Under the pieces are notes generated by a model that saw nothing but the letters and a program-made list of their open reading frames with translations, was not told where the DNA came from and did no database searches. From contig JAJEKV010000004.1 in NCBI GenBank assembly GCA_021234155.1, forward strand, positions 7,756,109-7,820,108: 64,000 bases of DNA. Direction: 5' to 3'. Source of the DNA: Isoetes taiwanensis (taxonomy: Eukaryota; Streptophyta; Lycopodiopsida; Isoetales; Isoetaceae). This document shows, one piece after another, positions 31,783 to 41,480 of the stretch. The position numbers and the translations under genes are program-made. Numbering within the stretch: position 1 is the stretch's first letter; each line of letters opens with the position of its first letter.

Positions 31783-32148
31783 TATTGAAAAGGAAAATGG
31801 ATGATAGAGAAAACTGATTGATAGATAAATGAAGTACAACTAATCAGATTGATATAGAGAAATGGAGTACAACTAGTCAGGCCTGAATAGGCCGGATGAT
31901 CAACAAATTGAGATAATCAAAACAAAGAGCTCTAAGGAAGAACAAGCAGACTGAATCAGGGAACCAATGAATAGGGCGTCCTTCTTCCTCCTTTTATAGC
32001 TGGATCTGGATCTATTAACGGGTACTTCTATTTGTGGAACTTATCATGACCTGCAGTGGAGAATCTTCTAACAAACTTGTAACATAGAGAATCTTCTAAC
32101 AAACTTATAACAAGCCTATATGCTGATCTGGCTTTGAATATCTCAACA
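31783..32148 (-). repeat. 3' LTR of the copia element
   Basis: 366 bp, plus strand TATTGAAAAGG to ATCTCAACA, i.e. TGTTGAGAT...CAATA in element sense. It holds about 100 bp that the 5' LTR lacks. Confidence 0.9.
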
Positions 32149-32197
32149 CCCCCACTCAGAGAAGATCAGCTTGACTTTGTAAAATAAAAGCCCCCAC

Positions 32198-32722
32198 TCA
32201 GAGACAAGCGGGTAACAGACCAATTTGTTTGGACAGCAGAGTCAACTTTGGGGATCCAAGTGGCTTGGTGAGCATGTCGGCTGGCATAGTTTCAGAAGGG
32301 CAATGGGCTAATGAAATATCAGAGTCTGAGATATGATCACGGAGAAAATGGAAGCGAATGTCAATATGTTTCAGGCGGCGGTGGTTGACAGGGTTGTGAG
32401 CAACTGCTATGGCACCTTGGTTGTCATTATAAATAGGAATTTGGAGAGGAATTTGAAGGTTCAAGCTAGTAATGAGAGTACTAGCCAGAGGGCTTCCCGG
32501 GTAGCATGAGGAAGGCTTATGTATTCTGCTTCAGTGGTTGACAAAAGCAATGCAATTCTGTTTAGAGTTGGCCCATGTTATAGCTGCTCCTGCAAGACAA
32601 AAGACATAACCAGAGACAGACTTCCGATCTTGGGAGTCTCCCGCCCAATCAGCATCAGAAAATCCAGAAAGAGTGCTGCCCCCACTAGGTTTGATACAGC
32701 AGGCCATGGTGAAGAGTTCCAA
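32198..32722 (-). pseudogene. RNase H of the copia element
   Basis: GFSDADWAGDSQDRKSVSGY and VFCLAGAAITWANSKQ are the copia RNase H start; after a break, YNDNQGAIAVAHNPVNHRR and HIDIRFHFLRD complete the domain, ending in ADMLTKPL. The two parts are in different frames (32722-32531 and 32464-32198). Confidence 0.85.
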
Positions 32723-34254
32723 CCAGATATCAGAGTGTTCATTTAAGGGCCATAGAATGGGATTGTTTTGGATCAGTCAGAAACTGGTGAGTTTGCAAAT
32801 GGGAAAGGCAAGATCAGATCTAGTTGCTTGAGCAGCGAAGTTGAGGGAACCTATAATGAAGCGGTAGTGGTCTCGAAGGTAATGAAAATCCGGAGAGCAA
32901 GGAGGATCTGTGGAAAGGAGATGAGTGGTAGTGTCTAATGGAGTTGTGGCAGTATTACAATGAAGGAGCTGATGACGGTAGGATTTCCTGCAGGTGTTTG
33001 TGCTAGTTTAGAAACAGAGTTCGATGGAGAGGGTCGTACTGGAGTTGTATGCCAAGGAAATAGTGAGCCTGACCAAGATCTTTCATAGAGAAATGTTTGG
33101 ATAACTCGTATTTGAGGCCTGCAAGATCAGCACTGGGATGAGCCAGAAGGAGGTCGTCTATATATACTGCAAGAATGATAGGAATGGAGTGATTTGGAAA
33201 TAAAGGCTAGTGTCAGCTGGAGATATATCAAAGCCAAGGTCACGAAGAACAGATCTTAAAGTATGATACCACGAGCATGATGCTTGTCAGAGCCCATAGA
33301 GTGCTTTATGAAGTCTGCAAACTGAGCTAGGAGGAACTGTGAGGCCTTCTGGAGGTTCAATGTAGACCTCTTCTTGCAGTGCTAAGTGCACCATGAAGAA
33401 ATGCATTGTGTACATCCATTTGATGAATCTAAAATTCATGAACAACTGCATAAGCGAGAAGAGCACGAATTGAGGAAAGACGAGCGACTGGAGCAAAAGT
33501 TTCGTCAAAATCAATCCCTTCGATTTGGTTGAAACCTTTGGCCACAAACCTTGCTTTGAATCTTTCAACTGTACCTTGCTGGAATATTTGACATTGTATG
33601 CCCATCTGCTGCCAACAACTGAATGATGATTGGGTCTTGAGACGATAGACCATGTGGCATTTTTGTCAATAAATTCGAGTTCAGTCTTCATGGCTTGCTG
33701 CCAGTGATTGGATTGAGCACTGTTCACAGCATCTTTATAGTTTCTAGGCTCCACAATCTGATCAGATGTTAACATGAGGTAATCTGCAGTCCATGCAAGA
33801 GGACGTGGCGGATTGGATGGGTAGTAACTGGATTTTCTTGTGGGAGGCAAAGAAGGAGGAGTATCAGGAGAGATAGCAGCAGGTGGAGGTGTAGAATCAT
33901 GCATTGGAGAATCAAGAGGAGCTGGAGCTGGAGCTGGAGCTGGAAAATATTTAAGGCTATCAGGTAAATCGACTTCAGAAAGGATTTCAATGAGAGAACT
34001 TGGAATTGAGCAGGGAAGGTTGCATGACTCGGATTCATTGACGGCTGCATTTGGACTGACTATGAGACGTTGAGAAGTGAGATCATAGAATCTGTAGGCT
34101 TTATGGGAGCTACTATAACCAATGAACATACAGGGCAGTCCTTTGGGGCTAAGTTTGTGAGTTGGAGAATGATGCATAAAGGCTTTGCATCCAAAGATGT
34201 GCAGGTGGTGGTGTGAGACAGGCTGTTGAGTCCATACTTCATCTGGAATGGCAT
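32723..34254 (-). pseudogene. Reverse transcriptase of the copia element
   Basis: A Pro-rich linker leads into [43 protein letters not shown] and [19 protein letters not shown], typical copia RT motifs, then VYIEPPEGL and LHKALYGL. Stops and frame changes occur near 33420-33660 and between 32750 and 33280. The region 33000-33290 is coding remnant without a continuous frame. Confidence 0.85.
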
Positions 34255-34309
34255 GATTTAAGGCTCTATGCGGGGCTAGATTGATTAGATATGTGGCTGT
34301 TTGTATGGC

Positions 34310-35266
34310 TTATCCCCAAAATTGATGTGGGACATTCATGGCAGCAAGAAGAGTTCGGGCCATTTCAAGCAAAGTTCTATTTGCCCTTTCAGCGCGACCA
34401 CTTTGTTCTGGACAATGTAGAGAAGATAGTTCATGGTGGATCCCAGACTGTAGGCAGAGCTGTTTGAAGGCATTGGAGGTAAATTCGCCACCTCCATCTG
34501 TTCGGAGGATGGCAATGGGGCTGGCCATAATCTTTTCAGAAAGGGCTTTGAAATTTGTGAAAGACATGAATGTTTCGCTCTTGGCCCTCAGAAGATAAGT
34601 GAACAGCTTTCTGGAGTAATCATCAAGGATCACAAGAATGTACTTGGCACCTCCAAAAGTGGGATAGCGGACTGGTCCAATCAAATCAGCATGGACAAGT
34701 GCAAGACAACGAGATGCTCTGGAAGAAGAAAGAGGAAAGATGGCTCGAGTTACCTTGCATTGGAGACATGCGTTGCAGGCATGATTTGCTGGAGATAAGT
34801 GGCAGATATGACCTGTTTTGCTGAGGTGCTCAATGTGGTTGACATTGAGATGCCCAAGTCTCTGATGCCATAGATTGTATGGCTCTTGATCAGTGCTAAT
34901 ATTGACCTGCTCCTCTAGTGGAAGATGGTAGAGATTTCCATAGCGGGTACCAATCAAGATGCACTTTCCATTAGTATCAAAGATTTGACACTCTTGCTTC
35001 TGAAACTGTACTTTGTGCCCTTCATCTGTAATCTTGCTAATTGACAATAAATTCTTGGTCAGTCCAGGGACATGCAAGACATTTCTAACATACTTCTTGG
35101 ATCCATTTGGAAGAGAGAAGGAGATGACACCAGTACCAACACCTTGTTGCTGAGAATCATCTCCCATTCGAACTACTCTGGGCGGAGATAAGAGTTTGTA
35201 CTCCACAAAGAATTGCTGATTTGGGGTCATATGCGAGGTTGCTCCGGAATCCAAATACCATAACAT
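34310..35266 (-). pseudogene. Protease and integrase of the copia element
   Basis: LDSGATSHMT is the copia protease active site. The GAG-pre-integrase motif LWHQRLGHLNVNHIE and CxxC pattern follow. The integrase core has HADLIGPV, LRTDGGGEFTS and EQSGRAERANRTLLEMARTL with the D-D-E acids. This stretch is one open frame of 318 codons, the best preserved part of the element. Confidence 0.9.
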
Positions 35267-35269
35267 GCT

Positions 35270-35953
35270 GTCATGTGAATCATGGGAATCTCGGCTGGTG
35301 AAGAGATACTCAGCCTCATCAATGTGAGATCACTGCGCTCCTCTGGTGCTGCGATTTGCTTGGTGGAAGGAATAGAAGCCTGAGTGGGTGTAGGCAAAAG
35401 TGGAGCAGTGGCAGTGCCACATTCACGAGCATAATGGCCAAGCAATTGGCATTTGAAGCATTGGATCTTACTTTTATCAGTAAGTGGACGTCGAGGCGCA
35501 TTGGAATTTCTCCTGGCATTTGCAAATTGGAGTGAATCATCCTTGATGGGTGAGCTGGTCTCTTTTCTCAGGGCTATGCGATCAATGGTGGCCTCAAAGT
35601 GAAATTCTTCAAGTTTCCCTTCAAGAAACGTAACAAGATTGCTGTAAGATGGGGGCAAACTATTTAGCAACACACAAACCTTCTCATCCTCTGATACGAT
35701 GGCTCCTGTGGCCGCCAGATCATCCAAAATATCCTTCATGTTACGAATATGAAGATCTACATCAACCCCTTCCTGCATCTCCAAAGCATGCATCTTTTTC
35801 CTGAGCAAGACACGATTCACAGTAGTGGCAGATGCGTTTGGTCAAGATTTCCCATGCTTCTCTTGCTGTGACAGCATCTTTTACCAGTTTTGCAGCAGTG
35901 TCTCCCAAGCTTCCACAAATTAGAATCTTGGCCTTCAGATCTCGAGCCTCCAT
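35270..35953 (-). pseudogene. Gag of the copia element
   Basis: UBN2-type gag: REAWEILTKRI, VDLHIRNMKDILDDLAATG, VLLNSLPPSYSNLVTFLEG and a CCHC knuckle CFKCQLLGHYAREC. The frame shifts near 35800. Confidence 0.85.
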
Positions 35954-36210
35954 TGCTCTAGGGTCCTCCTCTGCTCCTTGAGGATTTATATAGAGTCCTC
36001 CTTCAGGTCTCCTCCTGAGCTCTGGGTTTCACTAATTGCCAGAGATTCTTATCTTCCAGAATCATCTGCATCCTCCACTTCCACAAATGGGAGTTTTTCC
36101 CTTGGCTGCTCGTGACTGCATACATGCTTGCTTAGAGGAAGAGAGAGAAAAAAAAATAACGGGGAAGAAAAGCAGAGAAGATGTGCGACTGGTGGCGTGG
36201 GCCCATAACC

Positions 36211-36475
36211 TATTGAAAAGGAAAATGGATGATAGAGAAAACTGATTGATATATAAATGAAGTACAACTAATCAGACTGATATAGAGAAATGGAGTACAA
36301 CTAGTCAGGCCTGAATAGGCCGGATGATCAACGAACTGAGATAATCAAAACAAAGAGCTCTAAGGAGCTGGATCTGGGTCTATTAACGGGTACTTCTATT
36401 TGTGGAACTTATTGGAGAATCTTCTAACAAACTTATACAAACCTATATGCTGATCTGGCTTTGAATATCTCAACA
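36211..36475 (-). repeat. 5' LTR of the copia element
   Basis: 265 bp, plus strand TATTGAAAAGG to ATCTCAACA. It is shorter than the 3' LTR through internal deletion. TTCCT follows at 36476-36480. The DNA next to its inner edge (36192-36210) reads ggttatgggcccacgcc in element sense and is the place of the primer binding site; I could not match it to a tRNA. Confidence 0.9.
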
Positions 36476-36480
36476 TTCCT

Positions 36481-36976
36481 ACCCTATTTTCATAGGAATA
36501 CCCATGCTAACCATTGAAAACCCTATGTTACAAAAATACCATTTTAAATTTTCCCCACATAATGGCAACCGCAACCGCATTAGCTATTATTGAAACTGAT
36601 GAGATTGCCCGTGTTTTAATTTTTTTTCATGTTTTAGCTTTGCAAATTATTCTCGTAGTTAGTTTCTTATTGCCAGATTTTTGTGCTTGGCCAGGATGTC
36701 TTGCCAGAGCTTAGTGCTAGGACAGGAATTAAATGCCCTGTTCTGAGGATTTTTTTTTTCTTGTTTTCTTTGCCGGATCTGTGCAATAGAATGCAAAATG
36801 AGTGTATCGTCTGTGCAAAAACAGCTCTCTCAACTTCAATATTGCAGGAGAATGAAAATGGGTCTCCTATTCAGGAACAGCTGGAGGGCCTGCTGCGAAT
36901 AGGACTTAAAAAAACACACAACTGCTAAAAAAAATTTGAAAATCAAGCAGCAATAATTTTACATGAAAGAAGAATA
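36481..36976. other. No recognised gene; downstream flank of the LysM gene
   Basis: This flank probably includes the 3' untranslated region of the LysM gene on the minus strand. No other feature recognised. Confidence 0.45.
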
Positions 36977-38466
36977 TTACAAAAGGAATGTCAGAAGAAG
37001 AGGCAGAAGGCCGAGCAGCAATATAGGATCCTCCAAACGAGAAGCCACGGAAAAGGATGGGCCTGGAGCAGCTGCAACTTGTGATCCTCCACCGATTACA
37101 GACGCCGATGGCGCAGATGCAGATGCAGATGCAGACGCCAATGCTTGAGAAGCAGACCTATATCTGAGAGGCACAGGGGGAGCTGCGCACAAAAACTGTA
37201 TCAAATTTCCATAACACAAACAAAAATGAAAACGCTGCTCTCACCTGGGCAAGTTCTCAGAGTTGCGCTCTCCAAACTGCATCAAACAGTCTCAATTATC
37301 CAGAAAAAACGAAGAACAGAAACACCCACAAAAAAAAAAAAAAACAGCATTGTACCTTGTGAGGACTCCCTGCTTCTTGTAGCCGTCGTATAAGCATGAA
37401 GTAACGTTGCAGCCAAGAACTGAGAGGCTGGTTATGGTCTGGCCGATTGTGAGGTTGGTATTAGAGCAACGCATTACTGGGCACGAAGCTCCGATTGTAG
37501 AGGGTGCAGGGGTACAATACGCCCTTTTGAGAACAGAAAAAATTCAGAGCCCGTGACTAAGTTAGACTAAGTTATTGTGCTGCAGGGATGGATGCTTACA
37601 GGTTGCTTGGGCTGCTGCAGCTGCACTGCACACAGTGATCGGCTGTGATGATATACGTTCCACTCGCAACCACCATGCCTGCATCTACTGCACTGGGCCG
37701 GAAACTCGCCACACAGGCTGCACCACAGCTTTTATATTACACCATAATGCGCAAAACAAACATTCTTGTATACATAAACCCTAAAAATATAAACCCTAAG
37801 CTACGAACCTGAAAGCGGAATGGCAACCACGTCCCCTGGAATAACATCTGTAGCATTATTCATGTTGTTGAGGGCCAGAAATTGTTGCAGCGTTGTTCCA
37901 TAATCGTTGGCAATGCGTAGAGCCGTATCTGCAGGCTTGACAACGTAGGTGAGAAGAACAGTGGAGCCGGAGCTTGTGGTGATGGAATAATCACACCCGC
38001 AGGGCAAACGGATCGTAAGCTGAGTTCCGATGTTAATCAGGCTTCCATCGTGAATCCCATTTGCCAATGCAATCTGTTCAGAGCTTACCAAGCCCCCTAA
38101 TGTGTAGGTTGAAATAGTATGCAGAGTATCTCCGGCCTTCACCCTGTACACAGTGTTGCTGCTTCGCCAAATGCCGTCAATGCAAGAGCATGAAACAGGA
38201 ACTTTTATTTCCTGATTTAAGCCCACAATAAGATTCTCAGGATCAAGCGCGTTCAGGTCCAGATCATTTGCCCCTAACAGAGCCACTGTATCTATGCCAA
38301 ATAGGGCTGCAATATCTTGAAGTTTCTGAGTCGATGGAACTCTGTAGCTCACCAGAGAAGTACATTGATCGGCCGTGTTGCAAGAATCTATGAACGACTT
38401 TGCTTCTGTGATGCTTTGTAAGGAGGATATTAACACAAATAATAGTGAAGCCCAAACCATTTGCAT
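36977..38466 (-). CDS. LysM domain GPI-anchored protein (LYM/CEBiP type), five exons
   Basis: Exons on the minus strand: 38466-37809, 37717-37600, 37523-37356, 37276-37245 (only 32 nt) and 37182-36977; every junction is GT-AG and in phase, giving 393 residues. A signal peptide (MQMVWASLLFVLISSLQSIT) leads, then three LysM domains: from about residue 40 (SYRVPSTQKLQDIA), about 105 (YRVKAGDTLHTIS) and about 170 (YVVKPADTALRIA), separated by the CSC and CGC pairs that form disulfides in this family. A Cys-rich part (TADHCVQCSCSS, GCNVTSCLYDGY), an Ala/Ser/Pro-rich linker and a hydrophobic C-terminus (PILLLGLLPLLLTFLL), typical of a GPI-anchor signal, follow. Such proteins bind chitin or peptidoglycan fragments at the plasma membrane surface and signal with receptor kinases. 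There is no stop or frameshift. Assignment to LYM1/3 or LYM2/CEBiP is open. Confidence 0.9.
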
Positions 38467-38508
38467 TCTACACTATTATCGTTTACCCTGCTTCTTGATG
38501 GAGTAGGC

Positions 38509-38516
38509 TATCTATA
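38509..38516 (-). promoter_or_regulatory. Possible TATA box of the LysM gene
   Basis: TATAGATA on the minus strand, about 43 bp before the ATG. This would imply a very short leader, so the assignment is weak. Confidence 0.25.
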
Positions 38517-39030
38517 AAGGGAATGATTTTGGCAACATCGGCCTTATGCTTACTCCGGCGAATGGCGCCACGTGAAGAGAGATGGGGACTCGACTTCCAA
38601 AAGAATCCGTCTCGTGGGCTGGACGGTTCGACGGAGCTCTTTACATCAGGACCGTCTATCCCATGCGGAGTCCCGCGCGACCACGAAATAATTTAACCAT
38701 GCCAACAACATTCGTCAACAATTAGGCCTGCACTGATAGGAGGGTGTCCATTGCGTGCGCATTATGTCACTTCATATACCTCGTTATAGTGTATTAATAT
38801 GGCTAAATCGTGTATTATGGCTTCTTGGCCGTTAGATTGCAGCACATGTGGGGGCATATTCCCTCCCCTGAAATCCAGCATGTACAAACTGAGTCTTTTG
38901 CAAGTCAAACCTACCCCTGTTGACCCGGCCATGACAGAGACATTATTAAGGCAAAGACCATTACATAAAAGAGTATTCTCAATGCAATACAGTACAATAG
39001 GAAAGGAACAATGCAATACAGTACAGTAGG
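38517..39030. other. Upstream flank of the LysM gene, no other feature
   Basis: It presumably includes the LysM promoter at its left end. No gene recognised. The sequence caatgcaatacagtacaata is nearly repeated at about 38979-39027. Confidence 0.4.
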
Positions 39031-39360
39031 CAAAACAATAAGTAGAGCCTGGGGAATCGAACCCCAGATATCCAATGCCCATGCCTTACCTGTGTTCCAC
39101 GTTCGGCCCATGCATAGGAGCCATCGAACACATGCCATTGACTACGACTCCAAGATCCAGTTGTCAATGGCATGCATTCGATGATCCTATACATGGCTCT
39201 TTCTTCGTTTCCTGAAAATCAACAAACACGATGCGTTAGTGAGCTTGGGGAATTGAACCCCAACGCAATGCCAATGCTCATCCGAGCATAAGGGAGATCC
39301 CGGTGCAGGGGCTCTCCCTTATCCCCAGGGGCCAAAGCCCTCTTCAACCCTACAGATGTT
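39031..39360 (-). repeat. Two tRNA-like (SINE-type) fragments
   Basis: On the minus strand, ggggttcgattcccca near 39052-39067 and ggggttcaattcccca near 39245-39262 have the form of a pol III B box in a T-arm stem. Both are preceded by a gcattgg word and followed by gctct or gctca. No complete tRNA cloverleaf is present, and an A box is not clear. Probably two copies of a tRNA-derived SINE or its tail. Confidence 0.4.
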
Positions 39361-39517
39361 AGTAAGTAAATGGGAAGCGCAAAGCATGTACAAGACATAG
39401 CATGAGGCAACAGAAGTTCACATATTCACAGGCTCAGAGAATGTACATGTGGCCTGGGGCCACGCATATCAAACTGCATAAACAAAAACATTGCAAACAC
39501 AATAGAAAGAAGAACGC

Positions 39518-39928
39518 CTAGTTCCTGGGCTGTCCAGATGTAGCCCCCCTGATCACAACATCAAGCTGCCGGATTTCCTGTGTGAACAAGCACCTGGCCA
39601 AGCTCATGTGAGACCTCAAAGCCTGCAGTTCAAATAACGGGGCACCAAGCTACTCCCAGGCCACACTGGACATCGCGGAATCGATCGCCATATAAAAGCT
39701 AGTCAGCTGCCTCCTCAGGATCCTGAGGAAGGCAGCTATTCGATGAGCCTCCGTTCCAACCTGGATGATACTGGTCAAAAATTCCTCCGCAGTAAACATT
39801 TGCTCCCCCTCAGAAGCATAAACCTCAGGATTTGGATGGGAATCCTCAATCACAGTGCTTATGAAAGATGGACCTATGATCACAGCAGGATGACTTGTCT
39901 CCCCAGGAGGATTGCCATCGGTCTCCAT
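39518..39928 (-). pseudogene. Second ORF of HUH element copy 2
   Basis: The start ATG at 39928 (METDGNPPGETS) corresponds to that of copy 1 and also follows a ttgcag sequence. Shared stretches are PSFISTVIEDSHPNPEVY, IIQVGTEAHRIAAFLRIL and SHMSLARCLFTQEIRQLDVV. An in-frame TAG at 39652-39650 stands just before LGAPLFELQALRSHMS, which is still homologous to copy 1, so the end is cut by nonsense mutation. Its conservation in both copies, including length, indicates a real gene of the element. Confidence 0.6.
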
Positions 39929-40029
39929 CCCTATCCTGCAACAACTTGTTACCAATACAAAGACATGCTGAAACAAACCAAAAACACGGACAAAAATAAA
40001 GTTGTACATGCAACAACAAAAACAACAGG

Positions 40030-40926
40030 TTAGCCAACTGCCATCGTATGATCCCCAGTGTGGATGAGGATATAATCAGCACCATGGTCAGGGATTTCAA
40101 TATCAGGGCTGAACGATGGATCATGGATATCCTTGAAATTGCAGTCCATCTCATCAGGGGGGGACTGAGTCATCCCAATATCGGCAGCGGCCATGCCCAT
40201 TTCGTTCAACGGGCATATAACCCGCAGGGAGACCAAACAGAATTGTTCTCACATTAGACGGCATACAACGACTGGAATTCAATAAGACCCTCCAAGCAGT
40301 CCGGACCTTGTGTTCGTTCACATGAGTAGTATCAGATGGGATTATCCAACTGCTACTCAGAGTATATTTCCCGCTTCTCAATATCCTGCAGATTGTGAAC
40401 GTCAAACTAGGGGTCAATCTGCGCCCACCATGGTAGAACACAAAGTGGGCAGCCTTGTTCAGAAGGTTTCTATTATCCAACACACAAAGATTCTTCGTGT
40501 CCCCAGCTCCCATCTTACGTACAAATCTTTTCCTTTCTCAATCATACTCTCAGATATATTGTGCAAGTGATAGGAGTAATGTACTTTCCCTATATCCTTC
40601 ATGCAGTACCCTAACATACCCTCGAAACAATGCAATCTGTTGTTCTTAAGGGCTTTTCATACTAAGATGATACCCGCAGGCTTAGAGGGTCAATTAAACT
40701 CCCTCTTGATAGCATCATTCAAGGCCTTAGGATTCTTGTAACGGGCTCTAAGGACAGCCTGGATATGGAGGTGATCAGCAGAGGATCCCCTCTCCAAGGA
40801 AATTGCGCCAGCAATACACCTCCTGTTGTAGAACGAAGACATGGCAGACTCTTACTCAATTGGGTTACAAGAAGACAGACGTCCACTGGATTTGGCCTTT
40901 CTGGTAGTCCTCCTCATAGAAGACAT
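40030..40926 (-). pseudogene. HUH endonuclease (Replitron-like Rep), copy 2
   Basis: The HUH motif DHLHIQAVLRARYKNP (His-Leu-His 40773-40765) and the tyrosine motif GYCMKD (40608-40597) are conserved at the same spacing as in copy 1. The region DTKNLCVLDNRNLLNKAAHF, SSSWIIPSD and VRTILFGLPAGYMPVERNG follows. The N-terminal spacer is shorter than in copy 1. Several stops between the two motifs and a frameshift near 40505 show that it is inactive. The C-terminal DEMDCNFKDIHDPSFSPD and DHGADYILIHTGDHTMAVG match copy 1. Copies 1 and 2 differ at many third positions but keep the protein, which points to purifying selection before decay. Confidence 0.72.
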
Positions 40927-41448
40927 GATAAACAGAAGATGAAAACAGACCAAACAAAGGATGAAAACAAACAATTTGGCCAAGATGCTAACCTTTCGAC
41001 TGTGCAGATCGCTCCACCCTGGCCGTCCAAGCAAACCTTATATCTGAGAACACCGGTCAGAGCACGTCCTCCCCGAAAATGGCCAAGCCTGTGCTAGTGA
41101 TACCTCATCCGACCGGATCAACCTGATACAACACATAACCTCCCCCGAAATGTCTCCTCTGTTAGCGACACCTGCAGCCGACTCCAAACCCGACCCCATC
41201 CGGATCTCAGGATTCCACTGCCAGCTAGGTTTCCAAAACGCATCTGAGATGCCACCATCACAAAAATACTTTTTTGCATACGAATACCTCCCCTCTTGGG
41301 AAATCATATGTAATAAAAATAACATTCTTGATCGGGACCACATTATCGCAGATGAGGCCTCTAGGTGATTTTTGGCCTTTGGGTCTGCGAACATTCCCAG
41401 GCATATGCCCACTTTGGGGCCATCCTAGCCCTACATGTAAGCATTTAT

Positions 41449-41480
41449 TGTGACGTTCCAGGTATCTATACGATATACGA
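41449..41480 (-). repeat. LTR-terminus-like sequence in inverse orientation to 47538
   Basis: TGTGACGTTCCAGGTATCTA here resembles the reverse complement of the LTR end at about 47510-47538 (TGTGACGTTCCCAGAATCTA). It may be the end of a related LTR lying to the right, but no partner terminus or primer site was found. Confidence 0.35.

Larger units (their letters stand above)
31783..36475 (-). mobile_element. Complete Ty1/copia LTR retrotransposon
   Basis: The element runs right to left between LTRs 36211-36475 (5') and 31783-32148 (3'), flanked by TTCCT. The internal order is gag, protease, integrase, reverse transcriptase, RNase H, which is the copia order. Several frameshifts and stops break the frames. 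It landed beside the upstream part of HUH element copy 1. Confidence 0.93.

Noticed and set aside
33840-34073. Gly/Ala-rich plus-strand ORF
   Set aside because: Antisense of the Pro-rich linker of the copia RT region.
39031-39360. tRNA gene on the minus strand
   Set aside because: Only a B-box/T-arm-like stem is present; anticodon and acceptor stems cannot be formed.
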